DNA of 45,562 nucleotides from Pontibacter pamirensis (GTDB taxonomy: Bacteria > Bacteroidota > Bacteroidia > Cytophagales > Hymenobacteraceae): contig NZ_SSNI01000045.1 in NCBI RefSeq assembly GCF_010015475.1, positions 1-45,562 on the forward strand. The letters are read 5' to 3'. The translations under genes and the position numbers were made by a program. Under the pieces are notes generated by a model. It was not told where the DNA came from and ran no database searches. It saw only the letters and a list, made by a program, of their open reading frames with translations. Shown piece by piece: positions 24,480 to 32,206 of the stretch (the first letter of the stretch is position 1; each line of letters begins with the position of its first letter).

Positions 24480-25542
24480 TCAGCAGGCTTCTGCAGCCCT
24501 CAGCTCCACTGTGAACACCGCTCCCTGCCCTTCCCCGGGGCTGTGGGCGGTAATGGAGCCGCCCTGCTTGTGGAGCATCTTGCGGCACAGGTACAATCCT
24601 AACCCTATGGTGTCCTCGCCCCCGGTCCCCTTTTTGCGGAAAGGGGTAAAGCGCTGGAACAGGGCTTCGGCCTGCTCTTGCCTGAACCCCAACCCCCAAC
24701 CCCTGATCCCTTACAAAGACCTTGATGCTCCCGTTTCCCTCTTCACTCCAGATGCTGATTTCGCCCCCGGGCCTCGAGAACTTGATGGCGTTGAAAAGCA
24801 AATTGCTGAAGATTTCCGCAATCAGGCTGGGCTCTGCGCAGACATGGGTTCCCTCCGGCACCCTGTCCTGTACCACCAGCTGTTTGCGCGCAAGCGTGGC
24901 GTCGTGCTGCCGCAGCACCTCCTTCAGGACAGCGGATAGCTGCACCCGCTGCAGGTCGTAGAGCTGCACGCCCGTGCTCTCGTGCCTCCACAGGCCTGTC
25001 ACCGCCTCAATCAGCGCCAGCTGTTTTTCGGCTGAGTGCTCCACGCTCCTGTACAGCTGTTTTATTATATCAGGGTCTTTTTCCTCCTTTGTCAGCTGCA
25101 TTGCCTGCTGGATGTTGATGTTGGGGCTTCGCAGGTCGTGTGCCAGCATGGCCAGCAAATCCCTTTTCTCCTCCAGCAGGCCGCTCACCGCTGTGATGGT
25201 GTGCTGGACATCATGCATGAGCACCCCCACCTCGTCCCTGTACTGGGTGGGCAGGGCGGGGAGTTTCTGCACTGTCAGGTACTCATGCAGCGCCGACTTC
25301 ACCAGGCGTATGGGCGAGATGAGCTGATGCAGAATATAGAGGGTAACTCCTGTGGCGACCAGGGTCAGCAGCAGGGTGATACCAATCACGATGGCCGGCT
25401 CCAGCACGGCAGCAGGCCCCAGTACGATAAACAGGATAAGGCCGATGAGCGGGACATGGATGCCGAGGAAGGAGACAAAGAGGAACTTGTAGGAATACTT
25501 GTTGAGGAGCGGAAGCCCGGACAAAAACTTGTAGTACTTCAT
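24480..25542 (-). pseudogene. Sensor histidine kinase broken in a G-rich tract
   Basis: The 5' frame starts at ATG 25542 and has two membrane helices (about 20-41 and 50-74), a HAMP-like linker, H-box LAMLAHDLRSPN with H135, N-box SNLLFNAIKFS with N251 and G1 box DQGLG (279-283). It then loses frame. The rest of the ATPase domain (QAEALFQRFTPFRKKGTGG, G2 box GLGLYLCRKM, F-box-like AVFTVELRA) is in a neighbouring frame ending at 24480. Removing one G from the minus-strand run G5 at 24697-24693 (context GGGTTGGGGGTTGGGG) restores GLGLGFRQEQ, so this is a one-base slippage. As read, the kinase cannot bind ATP properly. Phase variation or sequencing error are both possible. Confidence 0.82.
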
Positions 25543-25798
25543 GGTGTGCTTTGCAGCTGGAGGTAAATGTCAAGTCGGTTTTCTTCTCCAGGCTCAGGTG
25601 TAGCTTCGGGGCCAGTTGCCTGGCAGTACTTCGTGCCATGGCTGGCCAGGGGAATGGAATGATGCTGGCTGCACCTTGTTACTGGAGAGACAAATCAAAT
25701 ATAAGGCAATTCCTCTGACTTTAGCTGTCGCAGGGACAAAGGCTGATTCAATGTTAGTGCGTTCGGGAGGCGGGTGAAGGTGACGCGGACCCTGCGCC

Positions 25799-26137
25799 TT
25801 ACCTGGGGATGATAAGGTAATGCTCGTCCTGGCTAACCAGCTCGTTTCCGTGCCTTACCGCCTCCACGTCCAGCGTCAGGTTGTAGTGCAGGTGGCGGAT
25901 GACGTAAGAACTCACGCTGAGCTCATAGAGGTAGGCGCACAGCTCCTGTAGCCTTTGCAAGTAGTCCTCGTCTTTGCCGGGCTCCGGCAGGCTGATGCCC
26001 AAAAACGCTTCAATGGCTGCCAGTTGCGGGAAAGCAGCCTTATGCCTGGCTGCGGTAGCCTGTAGTTTGGCTACGATGGCATCATACTTTGCCTTTATGC
26101 CATCATTGGCAGAGGCGTGCACTTCTTCGGGCGCCAT
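25799..26137 (-). CDS. Hypothetical protein, tandem paralogue of 26419-26766
   Basis: 112 residues, helical, cytoplasmic, unrecognised. It shares with the gene at 26419 the patterns KYDxIVAKLxAxxARxKxAFPQL, DYLQxLxxLCxYLxE, YxxRHLHxNLxxDVEx and a C-terminal xxYIxxPx, so the two arose by duplication. The conserved histidine-rich RHLHYNL helix and the Cys in ELCAYL are notable. It lies downstream of the other copy with a 281-base gap and upstream of the broken kinase, all on the minus strand. Confidence 0.62.
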   Translation of the reverse strand: MAPEEVHASANDGIKAKYDAIVAKLQATAARHKAAFPQLAAIEAFLGISLPEPGKDEDYLQRLQELCAYLYELSVSSYVIRHLHYNLTLDVEAVRHGNELVSQDEHYLIIPR

Positions 26138-26418
26138 AGGGAATGAACTTATGAAAGTCAGTGGGTGAACGTGTCTTGCCTGTTGCAGCGGCTAAAGCAG
26201 CTATATGCAGCAAATGCGATAATAAGCACAAAAATCGCTGCAGAAGCGTTCCAGGAGGGCAAGATAAATGGTAGGCGTTACACTGCCTGTGGTAAAGCGA
26301 CCTCATAAAGCAGTAAAAGGAGCGCACGTATGGCTTCCAGCCATCAGCTGATCTAAAAAGAAGAAGCCAGGCAGCGTATTAGCACTACCTGACTTCCATC
26401 ACACACTCAAATAAAAAT

Positions 26419-26766
26419 CTATTTCGGCATTGTAATATAATCCTTGCTCTGGTTGAAGAACACGCTGTTGTTTTTGGCCGACTCGACGTCTGCGCACAGG
26501 TTGTGGTGCAGGTGACGCACGATATAGGAGATGGCGCCCATCTCATTCAGATAAGAACACAGCCCCTCGAGCTTTTGCAGGTAGTCTTCCTCCCCCTCAG
26601 CATCTGCCAGCGTGGCGTCCAGGTACGTGCTGATGAGGGTGAGCTGCGGGAAAGCATTCTTATTCCGGGCGATGGCCGCGCGGAGCTTGGCCACGATGAT
26701 ATCATACTTAAGCTTTAAGTCTTTGTTCTCAAGGGCGCACATCTTATTGGTATAATAATGTTGCAA
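26419..26766 (-). CDS. Hypothetical protein, tandem paralogue of 25799-26137
   Basis: 115 residues as read from ATG 26766. The internal Met at residue 9 is an equally good start and would match its paralogue better. Helical and unrecognised, it shares with 25799-26137 the KYDIIVAKLRAAIARNK helix, AFPQL, EDYLQKLEGLCSYLNEM and YIVRHLHHNL. The pair may encode subunits of one oligomer. No membrane segment is present. Confidence 0.62.
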   Translation of the reverse strand: MQHYYTNKMCALENKDLKLKYDIIVAKLRAAIARNKNAFPQLTLISTYLDATLADAEGEEDYLQKLEGLCSYLNEMGAISYIVRHLHHNLCADVESAKNNSVFFNQSKDYITMPK

Positions 26767-27045
26767 AAAACCAAAGGCAGCAGATGAAACAAATGGATAT
26801 CTCCTACCTGCGCAGCCTTACACGAAGTGACACAAAATGCAGCACTGGCATGTTCTGGCGGCAAGGGAAATACGCTTGGCATTGCAATTCGTTTCCTATA
26901 TAGGGTTTTAAAAATGCAATTTTTTACAGCCGTTCCCATCATGCAGCGTTGCTCCTTTTACGCCTGCACAGGGACTTCCCTGCCTCTATATTATATGTAG
27001 CCTTGTTTATATGAATAGTTTATCATGTTATATGACCTGCATATG

Positions 27046-27081
27046 CGCCTATCATATGCTTTTTACTTCATATGATAGGCG
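27046..27081. promoter_or_regulatory. Perfect 13-bp inverted repeat with CATATG cores
   Basis: CGCCTATCATATG at 27046-27058 and its exact reverse complement at 27069-27081 are separated by ten bases. Further ATATGA/CATATG words lie at 27030-27044 and 27084-27090. It is placed upstream of the 26419 gene (minus strand) at about 280 bases and has no T-run, so an operator is likelier than a terminator. Confidence 0.5.
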
Positions 27082-27192
27082 ATTCATATGACAGCAATGC
27101 GGTTAACACCGGAGCTGCAGGGGCTGTAAAAAGGGAACAGGTAGGGTTGGCGCTAGAAGGCAATGAACTGTTGCAGGTGTATATAAAAAAAG

Positions 27193-27219
27193 AAAGCCAC
27201 CTCTTAAAGAGATGGCTTT
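27193..27219 (-). terminator. Terminator of the lipoprotein pair
   Basis: A hairpin AAAGCCACCTCTT/AAGAGATGGCTTT with one mismatch. On the minus strand it is followed by a run of T (plus-strand A-run at 27184-27192). It lies about 45 bases after the stop of the gene ending at 27262. Confidence 0.75.
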
Positions 27220-27261
27220 TCATAAGTAGTATTAGGTATAATTCTTCATAAAAAAACAGGC

Positions 27262-27681
27262 CTAGTCGCCCTTGCTCAGGGAGAAGCTGCCGTCACCGTT
27301 AAAGTCTGTCAAAACAATGGTCACGGTCCACGCTCCGGGCAAACCGGAAGAGGAGGTCACTCCTGACTTTGAGTCTTCCCCGTCCCCGGCAGTGAGCTTC
27401 TTGTCAAGCACGTTTTTCCCTTCAGCATCCTTTATCACGAGCTGGAAGCTTCCTCCCCTGGAGGCGGTGATGTCCATGTTGTAATCGGCAGTGGGCATGG
27501 AGTTCTGCCAGGTGTAGGTCTTTGTGAAAGAGCCTCCGTTGCCTGTCACATCCCCGTCAATGTCACCGCTTGTGATGGTGGTAAAGGTGGCGCTGGCTGT
27601 CGGGCCTTCCTCTTTCTCGCAGCTGCTAAAAAGTCCTACGGCAGCTAAAAGCAGCACCATGAGTATATTCGCTTGCTTCAT
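27262..27681 (-). CDS. Small lipoprotein, probably beta-sandwich
   Basis: 139 residues. The lipoprotein signal ends FSSC with acylation at C20 or C21, followed by acidic EKEEG, which in Bacteroidota is often part of a surface-export signal. The mature part is Gly/Ser/Thr/Asp-rich with alternating strands (FTKTYTWQNSMPTADYNMDI, GAWTVTIVLTDFNGDGSFSL), resembling a pre-peptidase C-terminal-like or jelly-roll beta sandwich. The DFNGDGSF loop could bind Ca2+. It is co-transcribed behind 27731-28426 with a 49-base gap. No enzyme motif is seen. Confidence 0.72.
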   Translation of the reverse strand: MKQANILMVLLLAAVGLFSSCEKEEGPTASATFTTITSGDIDGDVTGNGGSFTKTYTWQNSMPTADYNMDITASRGGSFQLVIKDAEGKNVLDKKLTAGDGEDSKSGVTSSSGLPGAWTVTIVLTDFNGDGSFSLSKGD

Positions 27682-27730
27682 TGTCTTTCTTCTTTTGTCT
27701 TTAATGATGAATCGTTTGAGAAACCGCCGC

Positions 27731-28426
27731 TTAGTCCTCTTCCTCTATTTCCACCTCTGTTGCCAGGTCCAGGCCATCGGCCACCTCTTCAAAGATATCG
27801 GTGTTCTGGGTCGAGCTGATGACGATAACACCCTGCTCGTTCTTTGTTGCCGTTAAGAGCTCTTCTGCGGAGACACCGGCAAACCAGGCAACAGGGTTGA
27901 ATGTCACCTGTGCTACTACGCTCTGCCCCTCGGCAAAGGTGACAGTGCCTTCTCTCTCCACCTCAAAGCTCTCAGATGAGTTGAACTCGAAGCGCACCGG
28001 GTGGGCCTGCCCCAGTGCGTCAGTGAAGGTGCCGTTCAGCACAATGGCGGGCTGGGTGCCTTTATCCTGGAGTTCCATCTCCACCTCTATCTCCTCATAG
28101 GTGCCTGGGCGGATAGCAACGGCACTGATGTCAGGAGAGGTGGCGCCGGTGGCGAAATCTATCCGCACGTCCTGCTCCAGCTCAAAGTCCACCTCCAGGG
28201 AGTCAGCGTCGCCCTCTGCCTCGAACTGAATCTCACTCAGTGTGATGGTGCCGGAGCTGAAGGACAGGCTGTTGGTGGAGGCCGTCCTGCCGCTCACGGG
28301 GGCTGCTGCTGTAATGGTGTTAAAGCTGAGGCCCACCTGAGATTGTGGGGCTGCGGTCTCCTCCTCCCCGCAGGCAAGCAGGCCAAGTGACAGGGAACCG
28401 ATCAGTAATAGGGATAAAGCTTTCAT
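27731..28426 (-). CDS. Lipoprotein, relative of 29662-30369
   Basis: 231 residues. The signal MKALSLLLIGSLSLGLLAC with C19 is followed by GEEET. The mature protein is beta-rich, with a segment on inner strands (LSFSSGTITLSEIQFEAEGD), then acidic DVRIDFATG, GTYEEIEVEMELQ, IVLNGTFTD and FNSSESFEVE. The same order and motifs occur in 29662-30369 (GLRFTEGHAVLSSFEFEGD, GSYRRIAISFE, LVVKGVYRT, ELSSSGEFE, FNP-x-x-WF), so the two are paralogues flanking the sigma gene. The layout resembles DUF4382-like surface proteins. Very acidic overall. Confidence 0.72.
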   Translation of the reverse strand: MKALSLLLIGSLSLGLLACGEEETAAPQSQVGLSFNTITAAAPVSGRTASTNSLSFSSGTITLSEIQFEAEGDADSLEVDFELEQDVRIDFATGATSPDISAVAIRPGTYEEIEVEMELQDKGTQPAIVLNGTFTDALGQAHPVRFEFNSSESFEVEREGTVTFAEGQSVVAQVTFNPVAWFAGVSAEELLTATKNEQGVIVISSTQNTDIFEEVADGLDLATEVEIEEED

Positions 28427-28956
28427 ATAGGTCTTAAATTAGGTTGTTTGGGGGATAGACAGGCCCCGGGCCCTAAACGTTGGAAGCGCACCAGAAAAAA
28501 ATCAATTATTTTCTATATAGCTTAGCACTAATTGAATGGGACGCCGTGCTAAGTGATTTACATACAGTTAATTAAGCTTTTTGAGCAGCCCGGAATATTT
28601 TTCTGTGGATACTGGTCTCATCCAGGAAGTTTTGCTTCTATAGAGTTTTCGCTATTTGTCAGATTCTAATAAAGCGCCAGGGGAGGAACATAGGATATTC
28701 AAAATAAATATTCTATGTATATGCTTTTATTTGCATGTATTGCATACTTTTATCCTGTTGAGAAGGTCCTGAAACATCCTTTATGATTTAAATATTTGAG
28801 ACTATACCAATATTTAAAATACTTTTTCATTAGTAAAAATGGAACAAAACAGAAGAATCAACCTTACTGGTTTTCTGATTCCAGCCTTTGGCGAGCTGCT
28901 GAAGTCCGCTGGCTGTCACAGTTCCCTTGCGTTTAAAGGCGGCCAGCGTTCTTGCT
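28427..28956. other. Divergent control region of the envelope-stress module
   Basis: About 530 bases of A/T-rich DNA between a lipoprotein gene and the sigma factor. No gene is visible. Several AT-rich direct words (ATATTTAAA, TATTCTATGTATAT) appear, but no clear TAnnTTTG box in good position. An ECF-dependent promoter would be expected here but cannot be identified from one sequence. Confidence 0.45.
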
Positions 28957-29547
28957 ATGTCTGAGAAAGAGCTCATCGAGCGGTGCATCGCCCAGGAGCG
29001 CCAGGCGCAGGAGATGCTCTACAGGAGGCACGCAGACAAAATGTACAATGTCTGCCTAACCTATGCAAAGGATGAGGACGAGGCATGCGATGTGCTGCAG
29101 GAGGGCTTTATCAAAGTCTTCCGCAGCCTCTCCTCGTATGAGTTCACCGGCTCCTTTGAAGGGTGGGTCCGAAGGATAATGGTCAACACGGCGCTTGCCT
29201 CTTACCAGAAAAAACAGAGGGAAAGGGAGCACCTGGATGTCTACCAAACCTACATTGACCCTGTGATAGACAACACCCTGGACGACCTGCATGCCGAGGA
29301 GCTGATAGCCCTGGTCGACGGGCTGCCGGCAAAGGCGGGCATGGTTCTCAAGCTCTTCGCCATCGAGGGGTACGACCACAGCGAGATCGCGGAGCTGATG
29401 GGCACCTCCGAGGGAACCTCCCGCTCGCAGCTAAACAGGGCCAGGCACCTGCTGAAGGAGGCTATCACAAGGCGGGAGGGGAAAGTCATCCCCTTCACCA
29501 TAGCAGACAGCGACGGGGCAGGCACAAAAGCGGAGTCCGTGGTGTAG
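28957..29547 (+). CDS. ECF RNA polymerase sigma factor
   Basis: 196 residues from ATG 28957 (MSEKELIERCIAQ). The earlier TTG at 28927 adds ten residues without family support. Region 2 contains QEMLYRRHADKMYNVCLTYA, DEDEACDVLQEGFIKVFRSL and FEGWVRRIMVNTAL. Region 4 has LPAKAGMVLKLFAIEGYDHS, EIAELMGTSEGTSRSQLNRA and RHLLKEA. This is the standard two-domain ECF plan of Bacteroidota. A short acidic tail follows. It is the first gene of an apparent operon with a lipoprotein (115-base gap) and a membrane-anchored barrel protein, which is likely to include its regulator. Confidence 0.9.
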   Translation: MSEKELIERCIAQERQAQEMLYRRHADKMYNVCLTYAKDEDEACDVLQEGFIKVFRSLSSYEFTGSFEGWVRRIMVNTALASYQKKQREREHLDVYQTYIDPVIDNTLDDLHAEELIALVDGLPAKAGMVLKLFAIEGYDHSEIAELMGTSEGTSRSQLNRARHLLKEAITRREGKVIPFTIADSDGAGTKAESVV

Positions 29548-29661
29548 GGAAAATAAAAATAAATTACGGTTATCTTCCAACGTTTGCGGCCTGCGGCGAG
29601 TCTACACAGCGGCAGCCCTGAAATCCTAAAGGCAAGGGCTTCCTGACCACAGCTTCTCCAG

Positions 29662-30369
29662 ATGAAAAAGAATATAGCGTGCTTAACGCTTTTGCTCTCC
29701 TGCTTTTTCCTTTCATGTGAAAAGGAGGAGGAGTTCAAAATACCCGTGGATGTCAGTTTCGCGGTGGACATGCAGCGGGAGCAGGCCACCGGCAGCGGCC
29801 TTCGCTTCACGGAAGGGCATGCCGTGCTCTCTTCCTTTGAGTTTGAGGGAGATAGGGAGCAGGCCGAGAGCGTTCATTTTGAAAAAGAGTACGGGCAGGG
29901 CCTGTACATCCCCTTTTCCCCAAATCAAGCCCCGGGTGAGCTGAAGTTCCAGGTCCCGCAGGGGAGCTACAGGCGCATTGCCATCTCCTTTGAAACCGCT
30001 GAGGGGGATGAGGAGGAGGAGAGCGGAGGGAGCGGCCTTGTCGTGAAAGGCGTGTACCGGACGGGCAGCGGGAGCGAGCTTCCCCTGCTCTTTGAGCTCA
30101 GCTCCTCAGGGGAGTTTGAGACAGTGGCAAAAAGCGTCTCCGGCGGCAGCCAGGTTGTCCTCAAGCGGGAGGCACCGGCCTCCGCCACTATCAGGCTAAA
30201 CCCGCTTTACTGGTTCCAGGCAGTTCCGTCATCCTCTTTGGACAACGCGGAGGTGTTTGAGGTGAACGGAGTGGCCACCATTCTTATCAATGAAGAGGCA
30301 AACGAGCACATCTACGAGATTGTCGTGAGCCGGCTCGGCAAAGGGGCCGAGACAGTGTTTACTTACTAA
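29662..30369 (+). CDS. Lipoprotein of the ECF operon
   Basis: 235 residues with a lipobox ending FFLSC, followed by EKEEEF. The mature part is a paralogue of the product of 27731-28426, with matching blocks GLRFTEGHAVLSSFEFEG, GELKFQVPQGSYRRIAISFE, SGEFETVAKS and RLNPLYWF. It is beta-rich and probably outer-membrane or surface associated. Its place between the sigma gene and the barrel protein (34 bases before the latter) suggests it takes part in sensing or is an auxiliary of the barrel (inference). No catalytic motif. Confidence 0.72.
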   Translation: MKKNIACLTLLLSCFFLSCEKEEEFKIPVDVSFAVDMQREQATGSGLRFTEGHAVLSSFEFEGDREQAESVHFEKEYGQGLYIPFSPNQAPGELKFQVPQGSYRRIAISFETAEGDEEEESGGSGLVVKGVYRTGSGSELPLLFELSSSGEFETVAKSVSGGSQVVLKREAPASATIRLNPLYWFQAVPSSSLDNAEVFEVNGVATILINEEANEHIYEIVVSRLGKGAETVFTY

Positions 30370-30403
30370 TGCCGCCACATTGGCAGGCCCTGTACCATAG
30401 GCG

Positions 30404-31870
30404 ATGAAGGAGAAGGACGACAAGCTCAGCGAGAAGGTAAAAAGCAGCTTCGACCAGAGAAGCAGGAAGGCTCCCGCCCTTGCGTGGGAGGGCCTGTCGG
30501 CTTCCCTGGACGGGGGCGCACCTTCCCAGGCAGCGCCTGAGCAGGCCGAGCTGGGTTTATACCGGAAGATAAGGGAGAGTTACTCGGCCCGGCACCGCAT
30601 AGCGCCTTCCCGCGCCTGGAAATCCATCAACAAGCAACTCAACATCGACCTGGTCTGGACAAGGATAAGCAAAGAGCTAGACAGAGAGGGTGGCAGGGAA
30701 AGGCACTGGCGGCAGTGGGCAGCGGTAGCCACCATGCTCCTGCTCATGTCAGGGTTTGCAGGTGCCTATTATCTGAAGAAGGAAGGCAATATCCCTTTAT
30801 CAGGCGGAAAGGCAGAGGCCGGCATAGCCTCTCCTAAAGCCCGTGAGGCAGCGCATCCGGCTGCCGGTTTCTATAAAGGCAACGACAATGCAAACGCCTT
30901 TGGCAGCGATGGAAAGCGGCTGCTGTCCCGGCTTGGGAGGAGTGGCGAAAGCCTGCCGGGACATCGGGCAGGCCAACCAGAGAAAGGCACCATCTTTGAA
31001 GGTGGCGCTGAAAGGGCATCCAGGCCTATTGTCAAATCTGTTCCTGGACTTCCGGACAACATTGTTGCCTTAGACAGAGCATCAGCACCTCCTACGGCAA
31101 ACAGCAGTGCCCCTGTCCCGGACAGCCTGCCTGATGGGGTCCTTGTGGGGCTACTGAAGGTAAGGCAAACAAGCCTGGCCCCGGCTGGCATGCAGGCGCC
31201 TGCTGTGCCGGACCTGCTTCCATCCAAGCGCGTCACGGCGGCTGAAAGCGATGCTGCCGGTGAAAAGGAGCCGGTGGAGGGCAGGCTGAGCCTTGGGTTG
31301 GCCTTTTCCTACCACAACAGCTGGCTACTCAACAATGAGACGCAGAGGAGCTTTGAGAAGGGGAGCCTTATTTCCGCCAGCCCGACATTCAAAGAGAGCG
31401 TAGGCCTTACGGTTGGGTACCATATGGGCAACAAGAGCCTGGTTACCTTGGGGGTCAACATAGCAAAGGCAGGCCAGGACTACAAAACCTTCGGGGGCGG
31501 CAGCTATAGCGAAAAGGGGCTGGAGCTAATCTACTACAAAGGATATTTGCAGTATCAGCACAGCCTGCTTCAGAACAGCAAGTCACCGCTCTCCGGCATC
31601 ACCATTCAGGCCGGCCTGTTTGCAGGGCTGCTGCATGAGCGGCAGGGAGAGCTGAGGGACACTGAAAGCCGGTACAGCCGGCACGACTACGGTGTGCGCG
31701 GGGCTTTGGGGCAGGAGAAGCGAGTTGCGGGCCTGACCATCGGCTATGGAGTGAGCGTGGAAAGGGGATTGAAGAACATCTTCCTTGGCAGCGGGAACAT
31801 GCCGGGTAGGTTTAACAAGACCTATACACTGAACATAGGCCCTTACCTGAACTTCAGGCTTAATCCTTGA
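30404..31870 (+). CDS. Membrane-anchored protein with C-terminal outer-membrane barrel, candidate anti-sigma
   Basis: 488 residues in four parts. (1) A cytoplasmic N-terminus of about 100 residues with an internal repeat: residues 11-36 and 55-80 both follow K-[V/I]-[K/R]-x-S-[F/Y]-x-x-R-x-R-x-A-P-x-x-A-W. (2) One transmembrane helix (105-124). (3) A long low-complexity periplasmic linker (125-280) rich in Ala, Pro, Ser and Gly. (4) A C-terminal beta-barrel-like domain (about 285-488) of alternating amphipathic strands ending in LNIGPYLNFRLNP. It follows the ECF sigma gene and a lipoprotein. The plan fits a trans-envelope sensor whose N-terminus holds the sigma factor, but an anti-sigma role is inferred from context only. 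A strong terminator follows. Confidence 0.72.
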   Translation: MKEKDDKLSEKVKSSFDQRSRKAPALAWEGLSASLDGGAPSQAAPEQAELGLYRKIRESYSARHRIAPSRAWKSINKQLNIDLVWTRISKELDREGGRERHWRQWAAVATMLLLMSGFAGAYYLKKEGNIPLSGGKAEAGIASPKAREAAHPAAGFYKGNDNANAFGSDGKRLLSRLGRSGESLPGHRAGQPEKGTIFEGGAERASRPIVKSVPGLPDNIVALDRASAPPTANSSAPVPDSLPDGVLVGLLKVRQTSLAPAGMQAPAVPDLLPSKRVTAAESDAAGEKEPVEGRLSLGLAFSYHNSWLLNNETQRSFEKGSLISASPTFKESVGLTVGYHMGNKSLVTLGVNIAKAGQDYKTFGGGSYSEKGLELIYYKGYLQYQHSLLQNSKSPLSGITIQAGLFAGLLHERQGELRDTESRYSRHDYGVRGALGQEKRVAGLTIGYGVSVERGLKNIFLGSGNMPGRFNKTYTLNIGPYLNFRLNP

Positions 31871-31940
31871 TCTAACTATTACGCGTGGGTTACAAGCTTT
31901 AGCTGCTCCTGCTTATCATAAAGGGGGCTTGTAGGCTACA

Positions 31941-31981
31941 AACAAGAAAAGGCTCCACATCACGTGGAGCCTTTTCTTGTT
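31941..31981. terminator. Strong bidirectional terminator
   Basis: A perfect 18-base stem (31941-31958 with 31964-31981) around the loop ATCAC. The stem ends in CTTTTCTTGTT, and it lies 70 bases after the barrel-protein stop. Confidence 0.85.
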
Positions 31982-32206
31982 CTACTACGACTCTTATGCT
32001 CACTAGGACCAATAACTAATATACCAGTGAGTAAGGATGCTTCAGCCCTGTTCACTTTCCCATTAGGTGACAATTTACCCGCTGCCGTGAGCACCATGAC
32101 ACCTGCAGCTTATGCTGTTAGCCCTTGTCATGCAGCTTGAGGAGCACAGGAAAGCAGAGCAGCCTTAAGGCAAACTGCTCTACCTGAAACTGTACCCCCG
32201 GAGAAA

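Noticed and set aside
24400..24939. 179-residue plus-strand frame opposite the histidine kinase
   Set aside because: It lies entirely antisense to the H-box to G2-box region of the kinase, whose motifs are unmistakable.
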